Positions 1-10,931 of a stretch of DNA of 64,000 bases are shown one piece after another; the stretch's first letter is position 1; each line of letters starts with the position of its first letter. The position numbers were made by a program, and so were the translations under genes. The notes beneath the pieces were generated by a model, which had not been told where the DNA came from, ran no database searches, and worked only from the letters and a program-made list of their open reading frames with translations. This DNA comes from Cryphonectria parasitica EP155 (taxonomy: Eukaryota > Ascomycota > Sordariomycetes > Diaporthales > Cryphonectriaceae), in contig NW_024468913.1 in the NCBI RefSeq assembly GCF_011745365.1, positions 2,666,001 to 2,730,000 of the forward strand. Reading direction: 5' to 3'.

Positions 1-2300
1 CGCTACAGGGAGGCCGGTGGCATCTTATACAGTTACCCCCCCCCCCCCCGTCCCATCTTTCACTGGTTGTATCACACAAACTCATTTGCTGGCCAGTCGT
101 TCGTGGCCGCCACGGTGCATAGGAGTCATTACAGCCATCAGCCACGTCAATCTGGTGTGGGAGGGTTACCCTCGACCTGCTTTTTGGCCAATCTTGTGCG
201 GCACATCGTGTCATGGCCAGCGAGCACTTCCAAAGAGTTCGATCTGGGCCCGTTGATCAACATGGACCAACCCATAATGCGATTTCACAGACTGCTACGC
301 CGGCGAAATGAACCTGCCGTGGTAGTGAGGCGTACCCCAAAAATCAAGGTGTCACTGCCAACGAAATCCTTCTCAGAAAGGCACAGCGCATGCTCCCTGC
401 CTTGCCTGCAGACGACTCCACTTTGACGGATGCAACGAGAGCGGACAGCGGTATTCAACGTGAGCCGATCTGAATTCTCGGCTTAGGCTACTATAGTAAT
501 GGTGCCTTGGGCCTTGAGTGGTATGGGCAGCTGCATCTGCAGCTGTGCGATGCCCAATTTAGGATGTGACCAGACCAGGTCCCATCACAACGCGAGATGA
601 CAAAAGTGCGATCTTCGGACGAGACTCCAGTCAGACTAACCCCCTCCACGGCATGTTTCTCCGAAACAAACATTCAAGGGTTTGTAGCCACACAAGTGGT
701 GGTGTGTGTGTGTGTGTCTCGACATTTACTGTCCCGTACACGTCTTGGCGTCCACTCGAGATCATGGACATTGTGTCGCTAGGGGGAAAGAAAAGAAACA
801 ACAAAAACTCGACCAAGCGGGGTTTCAATATTAGACTTTCGGGAGTTTCCCGCTTCCACATCATCACTTTGCAAGAAAAGAAACATCGGCAACTTGGCTA
901 TCACTAGCGGTCGCATGTCGCAATCCCGCCTGTCCTCGGCTAAGGTGCGATGTTCTCTACAATGGCACACAAGCAGCCATGTACTCAAACCGCACAGACG
1001 ACCCTCTGCGCAGGAAGCTCTGCTCTCCGGTTCCGCCCATCAGTGAGCCCATCTGTGAAGATCGGCACCGACCCCTGTGAGATCAGGCCTGCAGGATACC
1101 CAGAATGGACGGAGCTATCTAATACTATAGTACTGTCCCGCATGACCTCTGCATGCTGGAGGGTGGAGGTCCCGCCAATAGCCTCTGCACCTTGCCGTCA
1201 CCCCCTTCCAAGGGCTCTCCTCCCGTACTATCCATAGTACTATGTCTGCACGGAGCCCATGGCCCCCGGCCCTTGCAGTGCTACCAGAGCTCAACAATAG
1301 CTCTCTGTGGGTGGGTTACATGGTGGATCACACTTCCGAGTGAGACCCTCCGCGCGACCGCTCATTGGTACCTTTAGCGCAGTCTCCATTCCTACCTACT
1401 CTAGAGTGTGGACGAGGACGGGACAGCAGGTCGCGGCCCACCAATTACAGTACTGGAGGATACATGTATCCATTGCGGAGTTCTGCACCGACCTGCTCGT
1501 TGTGCGGTAGGGCGACATGCTGGGCAGACCAGAAGAAGACAAGCGTCGTTGTGTGCTGCTGGCAGTTCCAAAATTAGAAAACAAAGTCGACGGGGCGGAT
1601 CCAAGCAACAATTTTCGTGTGGCCTGGACATGTGGCCACGATATAAGGCTTTTGGTCCATCCGACATCTGGGCCTGTGATGTCTTCTTCTTCCTCTTATC
1701 CAAAAGGTTTAATGGTTCATTTTGGTGTCGTCCAGTCAAAGTCTTTCCCTCCTCTCTTAATATCCCCTCCTCTCCCCCTCCCCCACACGGTCCATCGATA
1801 CAGGTTCTATCTCGGCCATCCTATTCATCAGTCGTTTTCGATTTTCAAAATCACCCAGCAAGCAGGCCTTGCTCCCTAACCGGTCAATCATTTCGCAGGC
1901 GGACAAAATTCACCGGCAATAATTAATATTAGTCGTTTGGGGCTTGGACAAGATTGGGGCTGTTCATTCGGCACGCATTGCAACCCCCCCGGAAACATTC
2001 GCCTGATCTTCTCGAGTGCGAACCCGTCCCAGCTGAGAGAGAGCTTCTGGACCTCGACCAGGACTTGGAAGAGGAGAAGAGACCCTTGCTGGTGTCCCTC
2101 CCGCTTTTTGCTCGGCCCAGAAGTCAAAGAGGACAAGAGGGAAGATCCACACCCTACTGACCGCACGCCCGCCCCCACTCTCTACTGCCACCCCCCCCCC
2201 CTTCTTCAAGGACCGGGTATCCCCTGCGCCTCTCTCTTTCTGTCTCTGTACTGTACGCAGGTACGGAGTTACCAGTCTTGATTAGGGACTGAGCATACAA
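1..2300. other. Noncoding upstream region of the PRO1-type regulator
   Basis: I see no credible gene here; the open frames are short and have no family features. The stretch holds a C14 run at 36-49, CT-rich tracts at about 1740-1800 and several GTAC-core motifs (TACAGTAC at 1446-1453, GTACTGTA at 2248-2255). The part next to 2301 is probably promoter and 5' leader of the regulator gene; no TATA box or splice site could be assigned with confidence. Confidence 0.6.
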
Positions 2301-4721
2301 ATGTCAACACTACCCCCCAACCGTCAACATCGTCAAGAGGACCTCATGGGAGCATCGCAAGTCAACATGGCCGTCGCACAGCCAACAAAGGCGAAGGCCA
2401 AGTCGGCCCCCAAGGCTAGCGGTCCCAAGGCCAGCAACAATGCCAATCCGAAACAAAAAACACAGATGCATCGTCGCTCAAGAACAGGTTTGTACTGTCT
2501 TCTTTACAATGCTCCTTTGTCCTCCTCTTCCTGCTTCACTTTGGGCTGGTGTCGACGCCGCCCCTTCCTTCCCCCCCCCCTCCTCCCGCAAAAAAAACAA
2601 CAAAACAAACCAACATTGAGGCTCGAATGTCTCATGTCAATGGTCTCTCTTTTTCCTTTTTTTTATTTTTGGGAGTTTTCCGTCCATATTTTGTTTCATC
2701 ATCTTGATTGAATTCCATCAGCTAATATTAAATCTCCTGGTAAAGGCTGCTACACCTGCAGACTCCGGAGGAAGAAGTGCGACGAGGGTTCGCCAATGTG
2801 CACAGCATGCAAGCACCTCGGTCTTGCTTGTGAATACAAGCGCCCAATGTGGTGGAGCAACAATGATGCCCGCAGAAAACACAAGGACGACATCAAGATG
2901 ATCATCAAGAGGAAGAAGTTGTCCGAGAAGGCGCAGAACTCACAACATTCCCATGCCATCCAAACCTCGATGCCTTCGCCGCCAGGCCTGTCTCACTCTC
3001 TCCCAACATCAGCCACCTTCTCTGATCCTCTCGACCGGACACGATCTCAGTCCATCGACTCGCAATACTCGTTCAATTTCAACAGCCCACCTGCCGTCAC
3101 TGATGGCTTTCCCTACAATGGACAGATGCACCCGGAATTTATGTTGAATGGTATCTCACCATACACGCCATACGAGATTGACGTCAAGACGGAGCGACAG
3201 ATGTTTGTGGACGATGTTCCCACCCTGACCGAGTCAACAACCTCAACCTTCAGCACATACACCACTCCGCCACCGCCCGGGACATTACTGCCCTCGTCGT
3301 TCCCGCTCGAGGGCGGCGAATGGACGGAGCAGACCTGCACAGAACGGCGAGAGTCGCTGACCGAGGAGACCCTGAACTGCAACTTCTTTGACTTTGCACA
3401 CGGCCCCTCGATGAACACAAGACAAGTTGCCATCGAGCTGGACGAGGGTGACCAGAGGCTCCTGGACCATTTCATCCAGTTTGTGCTACCGACCATCTTC
3501 CCCATCCTCGAGACGAACCAACACGGTTCCGTTGGCTCCGATCTCATCCTGCCCGCACTGCAGAGCAACAAGGGCTACCTGCACTGCTGCCTGAGCATAG
3601 CAGCACAGCATTACAAGGCCATGGTCATGACGCAAGGCGGTGAGGTTGATAATGATCTTATGCAACAAGTAGATGGCGATATCATGCGCCACCGCTACTC
3701 GACCATCTCATCCCTGTGTGATGCCCTCAACCGGGATGAGGATCACCAACAGATTCTCGAGGCTGCCCTTGGGCTCATCTTCTTCCAATGCTGCGTCGGC
3801 CGCTTTGACGACGCCCTGCCTGATATCGCATGGCACCAGCACTTCCAGGCTGCCATCTCGCTGGTACAGAAGCTCAACCTTCCCAACCTCGTCGCCGACG
3901 AGCACCACCCGCTGAGCCAGACTCCCTTCAACATGACCCTCACATCATGGATTGATATCCTCGGTGCATCGATCAAGGGCCGTGCCCCAACCTTTGCACA
4001 CACCTACCGTGAGAAGCATCTGTCTCAGGTCAACCACTCCCTGGGTCTCCGTGAGCTCATGGGGTGCGACGACCGTGTCATGTACCTGATCAGCGAGATT
4101 GCCTGCCTCGAAGCTCTCAAGCGTGATGGCATGGACGACATCTCGTTGTGCCAGCACGTGCACGTCCTGGGCGACCAGATCGGAATGACTGAAATGGGCG
4201 AGACGGGACCCAAGATCCCTTTCAATGCCAACGGGTCTCTGAGCCCCAAGCAGCTGTCGAGGAACATGACCCAGGCATTCCGCCTCACGGCGCGCATCTA
4301 CCTGTGCAGCCTGGTGCCCGGTTTCTCGCCCACGCAGCCTTCGTGCATCAACCTCGTCGAACGCCTCACCAACGTCCTGCAGCACATCCCATCGGGACCT
4401 GGTGGTTTCGACCGCTCTCTGGTCTGGGTGTACCTGCTCGGCGGCTCGATGAGCGGGGTGGGGTCAAGCTTCCGCACCTTCTTCGAGGACCGCGTGTCGC
4501 AGCTGGGCGAACAGGCCGACTATGGCTCCTTCGGCCGGGTCGCCTGCCTCCTCCGCGAGGTGTGGGCTCGCAACGACGAGCTCGTCTGCTCGCCCAGCAG
4601 CGCCACCAGTGCCGCGGCCGGCATCAAGCATGAGGAGTCCGCACAGCAGCAGGGACAGCCGCAGTATATCCCCTGGCGGGATGTGATGCAGATGAAGGGC
4701 TGGGACTTCCTGCTCATCTAG
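2301..4721 (+). CDS. pro1: Zn(II)2Cys6 transcription factor, PRO1/ADV-1 type
   Basis: Two exons, 2301-2487 and 2746-4721, give a 720-residue protein. The 258-bp intron has donor GTTTGT, a GCTAATA branch site and an AAG acceptor, and it falls just before the zinc cluster. The cluster is seen at residues 64-91: Cys64, 67, 74, 81, 84 and 91 with spacing 2-6-6-2-6. It is followed by the conserved CEYKRPMWWSNN stretch and a basic linker, which I recognise from the Sordaria PRO1 / Neurospora ADV-1 family. Those proteins are nuclear regulators of fruiting-body development, cell fusion and cell-wall integrity (known for the family). The region after about residue 240 is the fungal-specific regulatory (Fungal_TF_2-like) part. 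The length is close to that of known PRO1 proteins (about 690). Orthology rather than paralogy is inferred from the cluster alone. Confidence 0.85.
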
Positions 4722-7509
4722 ACGATGACCCCACAGGAATAACCCGACTCTGCATCCGCCTGCACGTCCCTCTCTCTCTCTCACAAACACACTCCCTTTT
4801 CGCTGACTAACCCTTCATTTCAACAACTTATAACCTTTTTTTTTATTATTATAAACCTAGATGGCTGCCGCAAGGCATCTCACGAGATGAGGAAATGATA
4901 CCTAACTGTTTTGGACGACACTGGACCTTTCGGATGAAGATTGACGACGAAAGCTCTTCTGCAGCTGGGCTGAAGAGCAGCGAGCGATATTGCGAGAAAT
5001 GAAGCAATAAACAAATGAACGAAACGAGCCAAACCAGACGGCATTGAAAGATCCTGTCAACAGATTAGCTGTTTGTGTTCTGGTTTCTCAACAAACTTAC
5101 ACACACTCCCCTATATTTACAGCATGCATGGGCAGGAGTTCTTGTGCGCGTGTCGTGTCTGGGGGATTTCTTTGGGGGTCATTGGGACAAAGTGTGTGGG
5201 CTCATACCATATTTTTCCTTTTTCTCCTTGGGCGAGAAGTGAGTGTTCAGGAGCATTGCCTTGGTCTTTGATTGTTTTTGCCTGCTCTTTTTCCCTTTCC
5301 CATTTTCTTCCTCCTTATTCGCAAGACGGATCACACAGTTGGCTGGAAGGAGGAAAGGACTTTATTATATACCCACGAATTTCGTGCAGGGTTTTCTTTG
5401 AAGTAAATAGCCGCCTCGAGTTTTCAACGTGGTGTCCACGGCGATGGGACGACGTTCTTGATAATGGCGGCATCGGTACGCCGAGGGGTGGGAAAAGACC
5501 CTAGTCAAAACAATAAACAAAAAACAATATTATTTTAAAAAAGTAAATCTGTCTATTCCGATGCTTTCCATTGGTGATTTGGTGGTGGAACATGAAACTT
5601 GCCTTCGACTCTTCTATAGACGCGCGCCACGGCCACGAGGACTGAGGCCATCGTGGCCCACTGACTGGTGCCAGCCAGCCCACCGGCGGCGGGCGGTAAG
5701 GGAACAGAAGCAGCAACAGCGGCCTTCTGGAACCTGGAGCCCCGGCGTACCGCCGCGATCTGTACTGTAGCACGCAATATTAACAATTTCGTCATTTTAA
5801 GCCAGGGATACACACACACAGCCACAACATTGTTCATGCTGAAGAGGTGGCAAATTCAAAACATGGACAGGGCCTTGATGTCCATCCATCGTGGCTTTGC
5901 TTTGCCACACACACCCCCCCCCCCCTCTTCCAAACTCTCAGGCAAAGTAGGACCAATGGCAAGGTTAATAATGAACTTGTACAGTACGTTCATATAATAC
6001 AGAGAGATCTTACTTGGTCTCTTATCTTGGGCCCCCAGCGCATGATTTTGCCGCCGACAATGGACTTGATGTGTTTCAGAGAAAGAGGGGGGGAGGGGGC
6101 GGTTTACTCGCATGCTCAGCTATACAAGAGGGCAATATTTTCAACAAGAGGTGGCCTGACTTTGTTTTTACTTGGGCCTGCGTCATCTTGTGATGCGACA
6201 CATATGAGGCCTATATCGAACCGCGCGCCCTGAATTATTGACGCTGGAAAGAACCACACAAGGTCTCGCTTCTTGTATTCTCTTCTTGAAATTGAGAATT
6301 CAGGAAAGGGGAAAATGGATATAAAAGGAAAAAATTTAAAAATAAATAAAAAAGGACATGACTTGCATTCTTGATTCTTGAGCCAGGTACACCAAATAAA
6401 GTGCTGCAGGTATGCATATGAACAGTACCAACAGGTGGAGAGCAGGTGCAGGTGGAGGCCATGGTTGCCTTACCTCGCGCTACGATGCGCGACTGTTGCT
6501 GCCTCAGGCTGAGCTCGCGCCTGCTCCTTGACCGAGCTGCATGCACACATCCCGAAATCCTCACAGCTGCAAACTAGATGCAGCTTTCACCAACAAGCTC
6601 CCTGCAAACTGTCTCTGGCCAAACATTGAACAGAACGACTTCAGGAGATGTACTGCGATGTCTACCTTCATCCAGGCCAATATGTCATAGCCCTACTATT
6701 TACACGCTGCCTAAGGATTCTGCGCCCTAGGAAAGCTCACTATAGCTCCCACCCTCTTTTTCTCGTCTTTAATAGAACATTTTGGCTGCCTACTAGATCA
6801 GAACAATACACAGAGTAGACTAAAGGATCAAGGCTGAAGGGTAGTGCCCACCGAAAACAAGCCAAGAAACGGGGCAGAAACACTGCAACAAGAAGGTCCT
6901 AAACCAGCAAAATGCTGTCCTGGACATTTATATTGCGTAAGGAAAGAACCTACCCCCAAGATGCACGACTGGAGTTAATCTAAGGATGTTTCAGCTGCTA
7001 TATGGAAAAGTACGGCACCGCTGGTTTTGATGAAGCTAGAGCACACTCGCATACGGTGGTTCTTCCACCCCGATCCAATGGATGAATTAGTTCTAGAGCT
7101 TCTGCGCCTTCTCGTCGAAGGGAAAGCTTAAGCCCTACGCAACGACTCGTTCTTGGAAAAGGGGGCTGGCTTGCTTAGACGCTGGGAGCGGCGTGTCGTC
7201 TGTCAGCCGCACCAGAAACGAACACGAACATCCAGATGTCAGCAAAGCGGAAAGGCTGAGGCTGGCTGGCAAGGCGTATCCGCGGCCTTGGTGCGCCTGA
7301 TTTGGCAAGTAAAACCGCGAAGTGTTCATGATAGGATCGTGAGGCTGAAAGTTCAATGCGAGGTTGCAGCGGGTCATCTCGACCGAGCCTTCTTCTGCTG
7401 ATTTATTAGACGTTCTTCTCTCCGGGCTCAAGATGCTGAAGATTGAAGAAACTCGAAGTACATATATGATTGTGTTAACGGTATTATCTTGATCAGTTGA
7501 TCAAATGCT
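4722..7509. other. 2.8-kb intergenic region
   Basis: The stretch runs from the 3' end of the pro1-type gene to the unknown membrane-protein gene. No ORF has recognisable features. It contains a C12 run at 5914-5925, GTACTGTA at 5762-5769 and TACAGTAC at 5980-5987. The last 20 bases before the next gene contain the double palindrome TTGATCAGTTGATCAA. Confidence 0.6.
7489..7504. promoter_or_regulatory. Overlapping TTGATCA palindromes next to a start codon
   Basis: The sequence TTGATCAGTTGATCAA contains two copies of TTGATCA separated by a single base (G). It ends one base before an out-of-frame ATG (7505) and 5 bases before the CDS ATG (7510). At this position it would lie in the 5' leader or core promoter. 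No factor is assigned. Confidence 0.3.
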
Positions 7510-8847
7510 ATGTCGACAGCAAACTCATACGCATCCTATTTCTCTTATAACTTGAGCAGGCCATACCCATTCAAATGGATCACTCCTTTAGTCTTGGTTG
7601 GAGCACCGCTGATCATTTTGGTCACCACCGTCGTGAGCATCTCGACATCTGGCTATGAGTTGTCGACGACATACTCGTATGATCCCAACGCAACGGAAGC
7701 CAAGCATACATACTTTTCTCAATGGCCCTCGTTCATGACGGCGAACACGCAGGCCACTTGCAATTCAGCTTCGTTACCGATCGGATCCAACTTCTTTACC
7801 AACAATACCGCCTTTTCGTATACAATCACGAGCATTTGGCAAGGTTCTGGGGCCGACTCCAAGCTACTGGATGGAGGGTTGCCTTACCATAACAATCGCC
7901 TGGATAATTGCTCCGTCTCAAGCCTGGGAATAACCTTTGAATCGTTCGATCGCACGGGAGCGCAGATCGCGAGGGCAGAGTGGGGAACAAGCTTAGAGGC
8001 CTTTATTAGCTGTTCCCTGTATACTCCAGAAGGACCGATGCATGTCAATTTTACGACGGATTGGGACTGGAACCCTTCACACACCTCATTCGATCATCCG
8101 TCGACGCAGTTTCCAGGAGTAAATCAGAGTTCTGGCAGTTTGTGGTGGGGAGAATCGTTGATGGCTTGGTATTATTTGGCACTCATCAACAACACCGTCA
8201 TCGCAGCACAGGAAGCCGGTGCCTACAAAGGATACGTCACCATGAACAGGACGTCTTTCGGCCTTGCAACGACCTATGAACAGGTTAAATCGCTTGACTT
8301 CTTCAGTGGTGATTTGTATTTTGTCCCGTATAACAAGGATGGAGAATTTTCAGACAGAATCATCTGGTCTGGCAGATACCTCGTGTCCCAAATGATTGAT
8401 GGCCCATGGTTGCCGTCGATATGGATCAATGTCGACACACTCTCAAAGGCGATGTACTTCACCATCCTGGCAGACCTCGGCCAGCTGGACACGGCCCATC
8501 AAAACATATTGACGAGCCCGGATATGCTGGAATATTATACGCTCAATTTCTCCGCTATCCGTGGTGAGTTTGTTATGGAAACCTCGGTTCTTAGCATCTT
8601 TGACTCAAGCCTGGCTGGTGGCCCGTTCACTAATGCCAATGCATCCGAGTGGCAGTTGGGCATTCAACCGTCTGTCATTTCGGCGCAGTATTTATGCTCA
8701 GAGCCGAGACTGAAGCAAGGCGGCAACCTCATCATGGCAATACTGGTGGCCAACTATGTGTTGCTCCAGTCAGCTTGGCAGATATTCAAGTTTGCCATCA
8801 ATTTCATTTTGGCACGACGTTTGGAGGTGAAACATTCTATAGTGTGA
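7510..8847 (+). CDS. Fungal membrane glycoprotein of unknown function
   Basis: A single-exon 445-residue frame. Residues about 22-45 form a hydrophobic segment (PFKWITPLVLVGAPLIILV), then a long extracytoplasmic-looking region with many N-x-S/T sequons, and a second hydrophobic segment near the C-terminus (LIMAILVANYVLLQSAW). This two-helix layout, with a Cys before the last helix (QYLCSEPR), matches a fungal family of uncharacterised proteins that I recognise only by pattern. No enzymatic motif is visible. Family members usually continue about 15-20 residues past the last helix, whereas this one stops soon after ARRLEVK, so a missed short 3' exon or slight truncation is possible. Codons are less G/C-biased than in the housekeeping genes of the window. 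An overlapping ATG 5 bases upstream opens a 16-codon frame. Confidence 0.7.
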   Translation: MSTANSYASYFSYNLSRPYPFKWITPLVLVGAPLIILVTTVVSISTSGYELSTTYSYDPNATEAKHTYFSQWPSFMTANTQATCNSASLPIGSNFFTNNTAFSYTITSIWQGSGADSKLLDGGLPYHNNRLDNCSVSSLGITFESFDRTGAQIARAEWGTSLEAFISCSLYTPEGPMHVNFTTDWDWNPSHTSFDHPSTQFPGVNQSSGSLWWGESLMAWYYLALINNTVIAAQEAGAYKGYVTMNRTSFGLATTYEQVKSLDFFSGDLYFVPYNKDGEFSDRIIWSGRYLVSQMIDGPWLPSIWINVDTLSKAMYFTILADLGQLDTAHQNILTSPDMLEYYTLNFSAIRGEFVMETSVLSIFDSSLAGGPFTNANASEWQLGIQPSVISAQYLCSEPRLKQGGNLIMAILVANYVLLQSAWQIFKFAINFILARRLEVKHSIV

Positions 8848-9327
8848 TGGAGGGAGATACTAATTACAAGCAACTTACTTGTTCTGTGCGAGTCCCCAGT
8901 GAGTCCACCGGCCTTACTAGCGCCAGGCACCTTTTTCTTTCTTTTCTTTTCTCCCTTTTCCTTCTTTCTCTGTGGCTCAATTCACCCATTTCCCATATAC
9001 TCTCAACCAAGTACTGAGCCAAGAGCGGTGTGCGCTCACCCAGCTAGCCACGAGCCCTTCCACGAGCCTCCGATATAGAATCCCGGGATCTTGCCTAGAT
9101 TCACACATTCTACAGCAAATCAGAAATGCCACCGTGGCGCCCCGCAGAGAAGGACAAAAAGAAGAAGAGAAGAGACAAAATTAAGGTAACACGTAAAAAA
9201 AAAAAAAAAAAAAAAAAATAAAGTAACCAGACAAAATCAAGCCGCTAGGTCTCTTCTGGTCTTGCTCCTTCCTCACTCTTCCACCGGCCGGCAACAAGCC
9301 CTCATCTTAGCAAATATGCCGTAATTC
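8848..9327. other. Short spacer with A24 run
   Basis: This is the 3'-flanking sequence of two convergent genes. It contains T-rich tracts and a run of 24 A at 9195-9218. No gene is seen. Confidence 0.6.
9195..9218. repeat. Poly(A) run, 24 nt
   Basis: Uninterrupted A24 in the spacer between two convergent stop codons. It could be a microsatellite or the relic of a retroposed tail; no target-site duplication or retrogene body is seen next to it. Confidence 0.9.
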
Positions 9328-10931
9328 TTATTTCGTCCCCGCGGCCAGCTCTTTCTCAACCTTCTCCCACAGGCCAGCAGGTCGATACCCCTCGAGCCAA
9401 TAATTGCCCTTGGCGTCCTTACCAGTGATGATGAACCCTTCAGGGTAGGGCAAACCAGTCTGGATCTGCGAGACAAAACAAGGGGTGAGGGGCCCGTCAA
9501 GCGTCTTCACGGCGGCGGACGAGAAGTCGGCCATGTACACGCCGGACTTGAACCAGTTGGAATAGCCCACGTGGTGCATATTCGAGGCGCCAAAGAAGAC
9601 GGGCAGAGGACCGAGGGGCCATGCGTTGGCGCGGACCATGGCCTGGTAGGCCTCGACCTGGGCGCGGGTGCCCTGGGTGTTGACGGCCTTGCGGATGTCG
9701 CCCGCCAGGCGGCCCAGCGACGCGTCCATGTCCTTCTTGGTGCGCAGCAGGTTCTTGAAGCTGAGGCAGTTGCCGACGTACAGCCTGTCGGGCGGGAGAA
9801 GGTCCCCCGCCAGGGCCTTGCGCGCGGACATGGCCTGCATGATGGTGACAGGCTTGTCGGCGGGGAGGTGGCACACGGCGAGGCGCGACCACCAGGCGGT
9901 GAGGACGTCGTTCTCCGTGAGGAACGCACTCGGGTCACCTGCGTCGCGAAGCTCCTGGAGGCAGTCCTCGCGCATCTTCTGCCAGAACCGCGGCGGGATG
10001 CACACGGTGCGGTTCTCCTTTTTCCCGACGAGCAGGCGGTAGCCGTTGCGCAGCACGTACGACCCCGTGGCCAGGGAGCCCAGCGCCGAGCTGGCCACCT
10101 CGTACGTCTCCTCGGGGTGCATGCCCAGCTCGCGCAGCGGGTCCTCGTCGAAGCCGTGCAGCGACGGGACCTCGTCCTCGCGCCCCTGCAGGATCAGCAC
10201 CCAGCTGTCCACGATGGCGCGCAGGCCCATGGCGTCGCTGGCCACGTGCAGCCAATGGATCGTCACGAGCGTCGAGTCCGTGAAGGAGACGATGCGGAGG
10301 CCCAGCACGGGCCGGTCCGTGAGCGTGTAGTCCTCGAGTGACTTGGGCGAGTCCGCCCCGCACGCTAGCTCCGCCCACTCCTCCGGGTTGCCCACCGTGG
10401 CCGGCCGGTCGGTCGGCATTTTGGCCGGCGTCGGCAGCTTGCAGGCGATTGGGTGGTCTGCCTTTGGCATGTCGTGGGCGAGGTGCGTGTATGCGATGGC
10501 TGGGCGGTCCTGGGTAAACTGCTGCGGGACATGGTACTCAAGACCTTTTGCCTATAGTGAAGAGAGAGAAGACGGATGGTCCGGTTAGTCTTCTTTGTTC
10601 TCCCCTCCTTTTTTTCTTCTTTCTCTCTCTCCCTTTTCGCACTCCCTCTCCCACAGTAACATGAGATGATGATATATAAAGAGATCATATGGATCGAGCA
10701 TAGGAGAGAGAAAAGCCAGAAACGTACCCCTTTCCTGACCCTACCGCCGAGTTTCTGCCAGGTGTCGCGCCGCACGAGCTTGTCGAGGCTGCTGCGCAGC
10801 TTCTCTGGATCCAGCACCTCGTCGAAGACCATGAGAGCGTACATTGTGATCCTGGTGAACATGGGCGTGTCGTCAAAGAAGTGCAGCGGGATGACCTTGT
10901 CAGGCCCTGCCGAGGACTGAGGAGAAGCCAT
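9328..10931 (-). CDS. BAHD-type acyltransferase (Transferase family PF02458)
   Basis: Two exons on the minus strand, 10931-10728 and 10551-9328, give 475 residues. The 176-bp intron has donor GTACGT and acceptor TATAG in phase 0. The catalytic HxxxD motif is seen at residues 170-174 (HVASD in [12 protein letters not shown]), as in trichothecene 3-O-acetyltransferases and plant BAHD enzymes. The usual second motif DFGWG reads DFSSA at about 410-414. The N-terminus begins [12 protein letters not shown], as in fungal members. By family it would transfer an acyl group from CoA to a hydroxyl or amine of a small molecule in the cytosol. The substrate is unknown. No polyketide, peptide or terpene synthase lies nearby, so nothing suggests a biosynthetic cluster. 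Confidence 0.85.

Noticed and set aside
9195..9218. A24 run as the tail of a retrotransposed copy
   Set aside because: No reverse-transcribed gene body or target-site duplication is next to it.
9571..10341. 256-codon plus-strand frame
   Set aside because: Antisense shadow of the acyltransferase; no family features.
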